Source: Bradyrhizobium stylosanthis (lineage in GTDB: Bacteria > Pseudomonadota > Alphaproteobacteria > Rhizobiales > Xanthobacteraceae). From it: a stretch of DNA of 64,000 nucleotides. The stretch's first letter is position 1. Every line of letters starts with the position of its first letter. Below the pieces are notes generated by a model. It had not been told where the DNA came from, did not search any database, and saw only the letters and a list, made by a program, of their open reading frames with translations. The stretch is taken from NCBI RefSeq assembly GCF_001641335.1, contig NZ_LVEM01000001.1:532580-596579 (forward strand). Direction: 5' to 3'. The translations under genes and the position numbers were made by a program. This document shows positions 51,651 to 60,710 of this stretch, in pieces.

Positions 51651-51705
51651 CCCCTGCAGACACGCCTTTGCTCTCTCGCGGCTGGTTTCGCCCGAGCTTT
51701 GCTTG

Positions 51706-52133
51706 TGTCACCCCCAATGAAAGAGGGCGCAGGGAAGACCGGGTGCCGGCCGGGCACCCACGGTCCACTGTGCGGAAGGTGGCAGCAAGAATTTGCACAG
51801 CGGCATACAGGTGAAGCCCAACACACGGCCTTCCCTGCGCAGTGGTGTTACGGCTTATGTCGTGCTCTCCCCGGGGAGCGATGCACTATTGCCCCCGTCG
51901 TCCCGCGAGATGGCTGATGCACGTGCCCGGTCGGGCCGCCACACCACCGCTGGGACTTGACGCACAGACCCCGGGCGTCAGGACCACACGATTTTGCCGT
52001 ACGCTGATGACACCGGTCGTACGCGCGTGGTCTTGCTCACGGTCTCCCGCCCTGCAAGGCCGTTCGCGCCAACGCCATCCGCGTCCACCGCCGCCCGGCC
52101 CGCGTTCGTGACGATCGCGATACGCCCCTCTTT
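51706..52133 (-). repeat. Long intergenic repeat, copy B (inverted relative to copy A)
   Basis: About 430 bp; its reverse complement aligns with 10937-11300 over most of its length, sharing long exact blocks such as TACGGCAAAATCGTGTGGTC and CGGGGGCAATAGTGCATCGC. Together with 51561-51650 and a CTCGTGTCCCGGACGCG segment near 51500 it reproduces the repeat set of the 10.7-11.8 kb gap. The rest of 51375-52263 shows no gene. Confidence 0.75.
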
Positions 52134-52263
52134 CCCGGGCCAGGGTGAGAAATGACTAACAAAAATCAGAATTCGAATAAAGCGAATTATTTCGATGCAG
52201 GTCGATTGACCCGGGCCTGGGTGTTTTGCCCGACGTCCCGCACAAGGTGTTGTGGCCGCTCCG

Positions 52264-52581
52264 TCACTCCGGCGCGGTCGGTGCCCGCGTCGTCTGCGCC
52301 AGCGGCGGAGCCGGCTTGACCGTTGCGGGGCCGGCCCCTGACTTGGCGAGGTCGCGCCGCAGCGAAAGCGGGACCGTCTTGAGCGCATAGATGATCGCGA
52401 TCTGGGTCCGGTTCTGCAGGCGGTATTTGCGCATGATGTTGCCGATATGCGCCCGCACCGTGTTCTCGGAGATCTTGAGCTCGTAGGCGATGTTCTTGTT
52501 CTGCAGCCCTCGCGCGATCAGCATCATCAGCTCACGCTCGCGCGGTGTCGGTGTGATCGAATCCTTCGAATCCGCACTCAT
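52264..52581 (-). CDS. LuxR-type HTH protein
   Basis: 105 aa, start at 52581 with GGGAGG eight bases upstream. Contains one LuxR/NarL HTH (TPRERELMMLIARGLQNKN, IAYELKISENTVRAHIGNIM, KYRLQNRTQIAI) and a Pro/Ala-rich tail; there is no receiver or sensor domain. It starts 51 bp after the permease stop, so it may be the last gene of the export operon 56005-52264. The missing N-terminal domain means it must be controlled by level or by a partner. Confidence 0.8.
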   Translation of the reverse strand: MSADSKDSITPTPRERELMMLIARGLQNKNIAYELKISENTVRAHIGNIMRKYRLQNRTQIAIIYALKTVPLSLRRDLAKSGAGPATVKPAPPLAQTTRAPTAPE

Positions 52582-52632
52582 GGCTGGCACCTCCCTGGTC
52601 TTCGCGTTGATAAGGCCGCCCCCGGCATCGTC

Positions 52633-53852
52633 TTACTCCGTCTTCAGCGCCTCGATCGGGCTGAGCCTGGATGCCTTGTGGGCGGGATAGAACCCGAAGA
52701 TGAGACCGGTCACGATCGAGAAGGCGAGGGCAAGGCCGATCGCCTCGCTGTCGATCGAAGTGACCCATCCGGCCATGCGCGCGACCGTCATCGAGAGAGT
52801 GATGCCGCCGGCAACGCCGATGGCACCGCCGAGCAGGCAGAGCACGAGGGCCTCGCAGAGAAACTGCAGGCGGATATCCCGCATCCGCCCGCCGAGCGCG
52901 CGGCGGATTCCGATCTCCCGCGTACGCTCGGTGACCGATACGATCATCACGTTCATGATGCTGATGCCGCCGACGAGCAGCGAGACCGAGGCGATGGCGA
53001 CGAGCAGGAGCGCCACGGTGCGGATCGCGCCTTGCTGCGCCTCCATGGCGGCGGCCGGATCCTGGACCTTGAAGTCGTCCTCCTGGCCGGCAGGGATGCG
53101 ATGGCGCTGCCGCAACAGGCCCTCGATCTCCGCTCGCGCGCCGGCCATCTGACCGTCCGCGGCCACCTTGGCGATGATGTAGGCCACTGAATCCCGGTTG
53201 ATGTTGCTGGCGCTGCCGAGGAAGCGCAGCTTGGCGGTCGAGAGCGGCACGAAGGCGACGTCGTCCTGCGCCGGGCCCTTGCGATCGAGCACGCCGACGA
53301 CTTCGAGCGGCACCTTCATGATCCTGATCTGCGCGCCGATCGGATCGTCGCCCGGCGCGAACAGTTCGCGCGCGACCGTGCTGCCGAGGATGACGACCTT
53401 GCCGGCGCCGGACTCTTCCGCCCCGGAAAAATAACGCCCCGAGGCGAGCTGCCAGTCGCGCACCATGAAATGGCCGGTGGTCGTGCCGTTGATCGTCGTG
53501 TTCCAGTTCTTGCCCTCGTGGATGACCTGCGCCGTCCCGGCCAGCGAGCCGGCGGCGGCCTGGATCTCCGGGATCTGCTCGAGGATGGCCTGCACGTCGC
53601 CCTCGGTCATCGTCAGCTTGCTGCCGTCCTTGAGGCGCACGCCGCCCTGATAGACCGCGCCCGGGGTGATCATCAGCACGTTGGCGCCGATCGAACGGAT
53701 CTGCTCCTGCAGGCGAAGCTGCGCGCCAGAGCCGATCGCGAACACCGTCACGATGGAGGCGACACCGATCACGATGCCGAGCATGGTGAGGAAGCTGCGC
53801 AGCGGATTGAGGCGCAGGGCGTGCAGGGCGATCTGAAACCCCTGGAGCATCG

Positions 53853-53856
<4 letters not shown>
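52633..53856 (-). CDS. MacB-type ABC transporter permease
   Basis: 407 aa. N-terminal TM helix (FLTMLGIVIGVASIVTVFAI), large periplasmic domain about 50-275 (MacB_PCD), and three C-terminal TM helices (VALLLVAIASVSLLVGGISI, ALVLCLLGGAIGVAGGITLS and ALAFSIVTGLIFGFYPAHKA), ending SRLSPIEALKTE. It forms a mechanotransmission exporter with the ATPase and adaptor. Start overlaps the ATPase stop by four bases (ATGA). Confidence 0.9.
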
Positions 53857-54574
<718 letters not shown>

Positions 54575-54578
<4 letters not shown>

Positions 54579-56005
54579 GATCCGAACCTGATTCCGAGGA
54601 ACTCCATGCCCGCCGGCCGGATGGCCTGGCCGACGGCGACCTGGCTGCCTTCGACCAGGTCTCCGCTCTTGAGCGCGACCTGTTCGGTGCCGGCCGCACC
54701 GACCGTCACCGCGATGCGCTGGAGCGAGCCGCTGGCGGTCCGCACCCACACGCCGCTACGTGCGCCGGCCGGCTCCGGCCGCGCGCCGGACGGCTGGAAC
54801 CGGAGTGCGGCGAGCGGCACCTTCAGCACGTCGTCCTGCCGCTCGATCACGATCTTCACCAGCGCGGTCATGCCGGGCAGCAGCGCGCCGTCGATGTTCG
54901 AGGTCGACAGCACGACGGTATAGGTGACGACGTGCTGCTGGTTCTGCGGCGCCTTGCGCACCTGCCGCACCACCGCCTCGAAGCGGCGGTCGGGATAGGC
55001 GTCCACCGTGAAATGGGCGCGCTGGCCGGGAGCGATGCGCCCGATATCGGCTTCATCGACCTGCGCGTGGATCTCCATGTCTTCGAGCCGATGCGCGACC
55101 ACGAAGGTGGTGCGCGATTCCAGACCGACGGCGAGCGTCTGGCCCTCGTTGACGAACCTGCCGACCACGACGCCGTCGATCGGAGAGCGGATCACGGTGC
55201 GGTCGAGATCGGCCTGGGCCGCGGCGAGAACGGCCGCCTTCTCCGGTACCGCCATGCGGGCCTGCTGCAGCTCGGCCTCGATGCGGCGGACGTCGGCCTG
55301 CGCGCCGTCGACGGAGTAGGCGTTGAGGGACATCAGGACCTCCGCCTCGCGCTCCTGGGCGAGGCGCGCGGTGAACTCGGTCTGGGCATCGTCGACCGTC
55401 GTCGTCGCGACCACGTTCTGCGACTGCAGCGCCAGCTTGCGCTGCAGGGTCTTCTGCGCCGAGGACTTGACCGCCTGGGCGCTCTCGAGCTTGGCGGCGA
55501 GCACGTCGCGGCTGCCCTTGGCGTTCTGCAGATCGATCCTGGCGCGGTCGAGCTTGGCGCGTGCGATGTCGACGATGGAATTGGCGACCGCGAGCGATGC
55601 CCTGGCCTCGTCGACCTTGGCCGCGAAGCTGCGCGGATCGATCAAAGCGAGCGGCTGGTCCTTCGCTACCGTGTCGTTGAAATCGACATAGACCCGGGCG
55701 AGCTGCCCGGAGAGCTGAGATCCCACTTCGATCGTCTTGACCGGCTGCAGGGCGCCGGTGACGGTAACGGTCTGCTCGATGCTGCCGCGCTGGATCGCGG
55801 CATAGCGGAACACGGGGGCATCCGACCCGAAGGTCGGTGCGTCGCTGCGGCCGGGCACGAGCAGCTGCTTGGTCTGGTCGTAGGCGTGAGCCGCCTTGTC
55901 TGCCGCGCTCCCGGCAGCGCCCGTGATGACGGCTGGTCCCGCGGCATAAATGGCGGCGAGACCGCATGCAGTTCCGAGCAAGGCAATCGCTGGCACAAAT
56001 CGCAT
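54575..56005 (-). CDS. HlyD/MacA-type periplasmic adaptor
   Basis: 476 aa from ATG at 56005, GAGGCGGG upstream. N-terminal membrane anchor or signal (MRFVPAIALLGTACGLAAIY), barrel-sandwich lipoyl halves (IEVGSQLSGQLARVYVDFND, DLDRTVIRSPIDGVVVGRFV), a long helical hairpin with DARASLAVANSIVDIARAK-type repeats (about 125-245), beta-barrel and MP domains. Links the inner-membrane permease to an outer-membrane channel such as TolC, which is not in the window. Confidence 0.9.
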
Positions 56006-56202
56006 ATCAAAACCCGCCTCGTTGAAATGTTCGTTGGCGGAGGGAAAAAGTGGCAACTCGCTATGGTTGTAAATCATCTAGAAGTAGTATCGATCGTCAG
56101 TATGTCGCGCTCGCGGGGCCGACGGTCGGGTGCGCATCATCATCCAGTAGTAAAAGTCGGTGGCTGCGACCTTTCGTGATTTGCCGGGAATGCATACTCG
56201 TC

Positions 56203-56232
56203 GTATCGATACGCTGCGCGCGGTATCGATAC
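56203..56232. promoter_or_regulatory. Paired GTATCGATAC palindromes
   Basis: Perfect 10-bp palindrome GTATCGATAC at 56203-56212 and again at 56223-56232, exactly 20 bp apart (two helical turns, same face). A near copy GTATCGATCG lies at 56087-56096. All are in the 597-bp gene-free region 56006-56602 between the export operon (-) and the response-regulator gene (+). A dimeric regulator binding cooperatively is the simplest reading. I see no gene in the rest of this region. Confidence 0.55.
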
Positions 56233-56602
56233 TCGATAAGCTGACTGAACGCCTCGTATGATCCGGCTGTTGCGGCCGGGGCCGGCGTTCAAGCCGGCAT
56301 GTGGGTTGCAATGCCATGACGCAGTTGGCGATGCTGCGGCCAAGATACCGGACTGTCGCATTCGCGATAGCGCGCTTCGCCATGATGCCGCCTGTGGCGC
56401 GTCGAAATCCCCGCCATCACGAAGCCCAATGTGTGAACGCCTTCACTCGCCTCGGGCGAGCATTGGCCCTAAGACGTCGAACCGGCGGACGGACGCCGAT
56501 CGTTCGATTCCCGCGAATTGATCCAAGCACCTTGTCTACGCTTGCAAGAAGAATGGACGGCGTTTTGCCGGTCCATCGAGCCCAAGCCGGGAGTTTGTTG
56601 AA

Positions 56603-57250
56603 ATGAATTCAGGCCAGGCCACAGTCTATGTCGTCGACGACGAAATCCAGATTCGAAATGCGATTGGAAGCCTCTGCGAGGAGACCGGCCACCAGGTGAA
56701 GCTGTTCGCATCGACCGACGAGTTCCTCGCCGAGACTCTGTCCGAGGGGCCCTCGTGCCTCGTGCTCGACGTTCGCTTTCCCGGAACGTCGCCGACCGGT
56801 CTCGATCTGCAGCGCCGGCTCGTCGAGACCGGCGTGTTCATCCCGATCGTCTTCATCAGCGGCTACTCCGACGTCCGGGTTTCGGTCGAGGCGATGAAGC
56901 GCGGCGCGGTCGAGTTCCTGCCGAAGCCGTTCCGCGAGCAGGAGATCCTCGACGCGATCCGGCACGGCCTCGAGCGCGACCGCAGGCGGATCGAGCGCGA
57001 GGACACCGTCCGCGGCGCAAGGCAGCGCGTCGAGATGCTGACGAGCCGCGAACGCGAAATCATGATGCTGATGGCCGAGGGGCTCGTCGCCAAGCAGATC
57101 GCCGCAAGGCTCGGCGTCAGCGAGGTGACGGTGAAGGTGCATCGCGCCCGGATGATGCGAAAGCTGGAGCTGCGTTCGCCGATCGAAGTGGTGCGGCTGA
57201 TCGACAGCATGGGACGCGAGAGGGAGGCGCCGCGCGCCGGTGCGGGCTAG
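56603..57250 (+). CDS. FixJ/NarL-type response regulator
   Basis: 215 aa. Receiver domain about 5-120 with phospho-acceptor Asp56 (CLVLDVRFPG), acidic pair VVDDE at 10-14 and Lys in FLPKPF; then a linker and LuxR-type HTH about 145-210 (LTSREREIMMLMAEGLVAKQ, IAARLGVSEVTVKVHRARMM). FixJ-like. No cognate kinase is adjacent. It directly precedes the curlin-repeat operon on the same strand, with an 18-bp dyad between; control of that operon is the obvious hypothesis. Confidence 0.88.
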   Translation: MNSGQATVYVVDDEIQIRNAIGSLCEETGHQVKLFASTDEFLAETLSEGPSCLVLDVRFPGTSPTGLDLQRRLVETGVFIPIVFISGYSDVRVSVEAMKRGAVEFLPKPFREQEILDAIRHGLERDRRRIEREDTVRGARQRVEMLTSREREIMMLMAEGLVAKQIAARLGVSEVTVKVHRARMMRKLELRSPIEVVRLIDSMGREREAPRAGAG

Positions 57251-57259
57251 CCGCACATC

Positions 57260-57286
57260 GCGCGGCTCGCGCGCGCCGAGCCGCGC
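57260..57286 (+). terminator. GC-rich hairpin after the response regulator
   Basis: GCGCGGCTCG, 7-nt loop, CGAGCCGCGC. No T-run (AACG follows), so only partial termination is expected. Confidence 0.45.
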
Positions 57287-57291
57287 AACGT

Positions 57292-57309
57292 CTAGTCGTT
57301 ACCGACTAG
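57292..57309. promoter_or_regulatory. 18-bp dyad CTAGTCG-TTAC-CGACTAG
   Basis: Perfect 7-bp arms around a 4-nt centre, 119 bp before the first curlin-type gene and 42 bp after the response-regulator stop. Length and symmetry suit a LuxR/NarL-family HTH dimer, so it is a candidate site for the upstream regulator. Confidence 0.5.
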
Positions 57310-57427
57310 CATGAACTGCAGTCTGTCGCGCGGCACATGATCGGTTCAGAGTATTCCCACGATGTCAGTCGCCTCCAGGACGGACATCCGAACCCAGTCA
57401 GACAACTTGGTCAGAAAGGAATACTCC

Positions 57428-57829
57428 ATGCGCAAATTGTTTTTTGCTTCCGTTGCCGTGTTCGCCCTCTCGTCCGCCGCGCAGGCCGCCAACACCTCCA
57501 CCACGGTGCAGGTCGGCGTCGTGAACGGCTCGAGCGTTTCGCAGCAGGGCCTCACCAATGACACTTCGTCGACCAGCCAGCTCGGCATCGTCAACAGCGC
57601 GACCACGATGCAGGGCACCAGCTCCGCTTCGCTGAACAACGGCAGCACGGTGAACCAGATCGGCGTGCAGAACACGGCGACCACCGGCCAGGTAGCGTTC
57701 GGCAACAACGGCAGCTCGATCACCCAGAACTCGTTCGGGCCGCCCGCGCTGCAGAACAACGCGGCCAGCGTCGGCCAGCTCAGCGTGTTCGGCATCAACG
57801 GCAGCTCCGTCTCGCAGACGGCGCACTGA
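57428..57829 (+). CDS. Curlin-repeat protein 1
   Basis: 133 aa. Signal peptide MRKLFFASVAVFALSSAAQA, start at 57428 with AAAGGA upstream. Mature part is built of curlin-type repeats around QxGxxNxAxxxQ: QLGIVNSATTMQ and QIGVQNTATTGQ, with degenerate VQVGVVNGSSVSQ and GQLSVFGINGSSVSQ. Such repeats stack as amyloid beta-strands in CsgA/CsgB. Predicted extracellular amyloid subunit. The first gene of five consecutive related genes; a hairpin follows it that may make it the most abundant. Confidence 0.82.
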   Translation: MRKLFFASVAVFALSSAAQAANTSTTVQVGVVNGSSVSQQGLTNDTSSTSQLGIVNSATTMQGTSSASLNNGSTVNQIGVQNTATTGQVAFGNNGSSITQNSFGPPALQNNAASVGQLSVFGINGSSVSQTAH

Positions 57830-57845
57830 GCCACGTCCCGTTCGG

Positions 57846-57877
57846 CCGGACGCACCCCTTGGTGCGTCCGGGCCTTT
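57846..57877 (+). terminator. Intra-operon hairpin (possible attenuator)
   Basis: CCGGACGCACC, loop CCTT, GGTGCGTCCGG, then GCCTTTCTC. Located 17 bp after the first curlin-type gene. Strong stem, weak T-tract: partial read-through into the next genes is plausible. Confidence 0.6.
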
Positions 57878-57946
57878 CTCGAAAGCAGCGCAATCGGGCC
57901 AAACGACCCATCGCAACGGCTCGCTTATTGTCGCGGAGGAAATGAC

Positions 57947-58339
57947 ATGCGGATCACCTATTTTTTTGCGGCGGTCGCCGCGTTCGGCGCTCTGACGGCC
58001 GTCGATGCACAGGCCGGCAACTCGGCGAGCGTGCTGCAGTTCGGCACCACCAACAATTCCTTCATCTCGCAGAGCGGCTCCACCAGCAACAGCGCCACGA
58101 CGCTGCAGTTCGGCGCGACCAATAATGCGACCACGGTGCAGACGGGATCGCTGTTCACCGTCAATACTTCCGTGATCGGGCAGGGCGGCACCACGCCGAC
58201 GGCGTCCAACACCGCGCTGGCCGCCCAGGTCGGCGGCTCCAATTCGAGCCTGATCGGCCAGATCGGCGCCAACAACATGGCCGGCGTCGGGCAGCTCGGA
58301 ATCCTGAACGGCTCGACCATCCTGCAACAGACGCCGTGA
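57947..58339 (+). CDS. Curlin-repeat protein 2
   Basis: 130 aa. Signal peptide MRITYFFAAVAAFGALTAVD. Repeats: VLQFGTTNNSFISQSG, LQFGATNNATTVQTG, AAQVGGSNSSLIGQ and GQIGANNMAGVGQLGILNGS. Asn/Gln/Ser/Gly/Thr-rich with no Cys in the mature part. GAGGAA upstream of the ATG. Amyloid-type surface subunit by analogy with CsgA/CsgB. Confidence 0.82.
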   Translation: MRITYFFAAVAAFGALTAVDAQAGNSASVLQFGTTNNSFISQSGSTSNSATTLQFGATNNATTVQTGSLFTVNTSVIGQGGTTPTASNTALAAQVGGSNSSLIGQIGANNMAGVGQLGILNGSTILQQTP

Positions 58340-58365
58340 GCAATCCCGAAGCGGTGAGGCATGTC

Positions 58366-58788
58366 ATGAAACCTCTCTCGAAACATCTGTTGGCAGTCGC
58401 GAGCGGCGCAGTGCTCGCGCTGTCGGCGGCCGGCGCCGGACCCGCCGGCGCCCAGACCGCCGACATCAAGACCATCGTGTCGGTCGGCGGACCGCCGGTC
58501 GTGCTGAACCAGAACAGCCAGCTCAACATGGCGGGCGTGTTCATGATCGGCGGCAGCACCAGCGCGACGGTGACGCAGAACGGCACCAACAATGCCACCG
58601 GCGTGCTGCAGTTCGGCGGGACGAATTCGGCGTCGGTCGGGCAGACCGGGACGAACAATTTCGTCTTCGTTGGCCAGACTGGCCAGGCCGCGACCAGCCT
58701 CGTGTCCCAGCTCGGCGCGATGAACAGTAGCGCGGTGATGCAATTCGGCCTGGTCAATAGTTCGACCATCCACCAGACCGGACCGTAG
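58366..58788 (+). CDS. Curlin-repeat protein 3
   Basis: 140 aa from ATG at 58366 with GAGG upstream; a GTG at 58336 overlaps the previous stop (GTGA). Signal peptide ends near AGAQT. Repeats: VTQNGTNNATGVLQFGG, VGQTGTNNFVFVGQTG, SQLGAMNSSAVMQFGLVNSS. The best-preserved repeats of the set. Immediate spacing shows co-transcription with proteins 2 and 4. Confidence 0.82.
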   Translation: MKPLSKHLLAVASGAVLALSAAGAGPAGAQTADIKTIVSVGGPPVVLNQNSQLNMAGVFMIGGSTSATVTQNGTNNATGVLQFGGTNSASVGQTGTNNFVFVGQTGQAATSLVSQLGAMNSSAVMQFGLVNSSTIHQTGP

Positions 58789-58831
58789 GCCGCGCGCAAA
58801 CTCATCGGCGCCGGAACGAAGGGGAAGCGCG

Positions 58832-59293
58832 ATGCGCTCTGGCAGGAAAATGTTGAAGCGGGTGATGGCTGCTGCGGCGGTGCTGGCAGCCATCGGCACC
58901 GCGACGCAGGCGCAGGCGGGATCCGTCCAGCGCAGCGTGACGAACCGCAACGTGTCCATTGAGACGATCGTGCAGTTCGGCAACGACGTTCAGCCGGTCA
59001 CGATCGAGGAGAACAGCCGCATCAACATCGCGCGGGTGATCCAGATCGGCGGCACGGGAACGGTCGACGCAACGATCATCCAGAACGGCACGCGCAACTA
59101 TGTCAACGTGATCCAGGTCGGCGGCACCACCAACGCCGCGGTCGGTCAGGCCGGCCTCAGCAACATCGCCGACATCACCCAGGTCGGCAATTCCACAAAT
59201 GCGCTCCTGCTTCAGATCGGTGATATGAATACGGGAGCGGTGCGGCAATTCGGACGTTTCAATTGGCTGGCGATCTTCCAGTTCGGCCGATGA
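58832..59293 (+). CDS. Curlin-repeat protein 4
   Basis: 153 aa, AAGGGGAAG upstream. Signal peptide ending ATQAQAG. Repeats are more diverged and partly charged: IIQNGTRNYVNVIQVGG, VGQAGLSNIADITQVGN, LLQIGDMNTGAVRQFG and a terminal FNWLAIFQFGR. The extra Arg/Asp and the aromatic end are reminiscent of nucleator-type CsgB, but the assignment is inference. Confidence 0.8.
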   Translation: MRSGRKMLKRVMAAAAVLAAIGTATQAQAGSVQRSVTNRNVSIETIVQFGNDVQPVTIEENSRINIARVIQIGGTGTVDATIIQNGTRNYVNVIQVGGTTNAAVGQAGLSNIADITQVGNSTNALLLQIGDMNTGAVRQFGRFNWLAIFQFGR

Positions 59294-59305
59294 TGGAGGT
59301 GTGAC

Positions 59306-59608
59306 ATGAAAGTGCTTCTGCTCGCATCCGGAATAGGACTCATGAGCGTGATCGCAGCCGCGCCGGCCGGCGCTGCCGACGGTCACACCACGGTGGTGCA
59401 GGACGAGAACGGCACGGCGTCGATCACGCAAAGCGGCGATCCGGCGCAGGCCGAGGTCAGGATCGAGAAGGAGCCCGGGCGCACGACGGTCTACCGCCGC
59501 AGCGGCGGAAACACCGCGATCGTGACGCAAAGCACCGGAAATGGCACCGGAAATGGAAATACGCAGGAGATGCTCGAGTGGCTGCGCAAGCAGTTTCAGG
59601 ATCACTGA
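59306..59608 (+). CDS. Small secreted protein at the end of the curlin-repeat operon
   Basis: 100 aa, 12 bp after protein 4 with ATGGAGG upstream. Signal peptide MKVLLLASGIGLMSVIAAAP. Short N-terminal curlin-like segments only (GTASITQSG, NTAIVTQSTGNGTG), then a charged helical tail (EMLEWLRKQFQDH). It could be an accessory or chaperone-like (CsgC/CsgH-type) partner or a capping subunit; no family match is certain. Confidence 0.65.
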   Translation: MKVLLLASGIGLMSVIAAAPAGAADGHTTVVQDENGTASITQSGDPAQAEVRIEKEPGRTTVYRRSGGNTAIVTQSTGNGTGNGNTQEMLEWLRKQFQDH

Positions 59609-59625
59609 TGCGGTCTTGACGCACG

Positions 59626-59659
59626 AAGGCCCACCGTCCGGGAAAGGACGATGGGCCTT
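59626..59659. terminator. Long hairpin between convergent genes
   Basis: AAGGCCCACCGTCC and GGACGATGGGCCTT, one mismatch, 6-nt loop. Ends the curlin-repeat operon and, on the other strand, the gene at 59668. T-tracts are poor on both strands. Confidence 0.6.
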
Positions 59660-59667
59660 GTGGACGA

Positions 59668-59952
59668 TTACCAGCGATAGACGCCGGTGAGCGTGCCGTT
59701 GTTGTTGCCCTCCGGGCCGACGTCGCCCTGCGTCGAGCTCGGCGCCGGATGGTTGCTGCCGTTGAGCGCGCCATGCGGTCCCGCGGCATCCGGATAGTAG
59801 GCGCGCGGCTGCACCGGTTCGTAATAGGCCGGCCCCGTGCGATTCCAGCCGACGCGCGGTCCGTCCCAGCCGTAGCCCTGCGCGGAGGCGGCCGTCGTGC
59901 CCGCGATCAGCGATGCCGTGATCAGGCCGAGGAATTTCGACTTGTTCTGCAT
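59668..59952 (-). CDS. Small secreted protein
   Basis: 94 aa. Signal peptide KFLGLITASLIAGTTAASAQ, GGGAGC upstream. Mature part Gly/Tyr/Pro/Asn-rich (WDGPRVGWNRTGPAYYEPVQ, GNNNGTLTGVYRW). No Cys. Function unknown. Confidence 0.68.
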   Translation of the reverse strand: MQNKSKFLGLITASLIAGTTAASAQGYGWDGPRVGWNRTGPAYYEPVQPRAYYPDAAGPHGALNGSNHPAPSSTQGDVGPEGNNNGTLTGVYRW

Positions 59953-60233
59953 TTCAGGATGCTCCCTTGCTTCTCGTCGGGGCCAACGGATGCGATGGGG
60001 GAGCGTTCCGGCGGTATCCGGCCGCTGCGATCAACTCCGATCAACAGGAAATGAAGCGCCGCCGCAGGGAACGAAGTGCCTGAAAGGCGACGGGAATTCC
60101 GGGCGTTCTGCCGCACCCTGTTCCCCGTTAATCGCGTGCCTTAACCAACAATTAATTATACGTTTGCGGCTGGGCGACAGCCCGGCCTAGCGTGTGATGG
60201 GGAGCCGCGAAGCCAAACGAGTTGGTGCGTATC

Positions 60234-60704
60234 ATGATGTCCAGATCCCGTCGCAGAGCCATCTCATTCGGGGCGCTGCTCGCCTCATTCAGTGCAGCCG
60301 CGCTGTTCCTCGGCCCCAGCGACAGTTTTGCCAGATCCGCCGGCGCCGCGGCGCATGGCGTGGCGGGCGCTGCCGTACCGCCGGCCGCGGGCCGTCCGCC
60401 GATCGGGCCGGGCGCGCGGTTCCATCATCGCCGCAACAATCCCTTTGTCTACTGGCCGGGCGGCGGCGGGTTCTTCTACGACGGCGCGACCTACAGCCAG
60501 CCCTTTGGCGATGTCGGTCAGCCGCTCTCGAACGACGTGCGCTACACCTACAGCTATGACGTTCCCTGGGACTGGGCGCATCGTTTCCCGCCGAACGTGG
60601 TGCCGTCGGATCGGCCCTATGTGCCGAGCTGCCCGACGGAGCAGGTGACGGTGCCCGGCCGCAGCGGCGGCGAGCACACCGTCAACATCATGCGCTGCTA
60701 CTAA
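60234..60704 (+). CDS. Secreted hypothetical protein
   Basis: 156 aa from ATG at 60234 (or 60237). N-terminal RSRRRAISFGALLASFSAAA is a signal peptide, with an arginine run rather than a strict twin-arginine motif. Ala/Pro-rich region, then aromatic FVYWPGGGGFFYDGATYSQP and VPSCPTEQVTVPGRSGGEHT ending IMRCY (two Cys). Unknown function; small cell-envelope protein. Confidence 0.65.
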   Translation: MMSRSRRRAISFGALLASFSAAALFLGPSDSFARSAGAAAHGVAGAAVPPAAGRPPIGPGARFHHRRNNPFVYWPGGGGFFYDGATYSQPFGDVGQPLSNDVRYTYSYDVPWDWAHRFPPNVVPSDRPYVPSCPTEQVTVPGRSGGEHTVNIMRCY

Positions 60705-60710
60705 GTAGAG

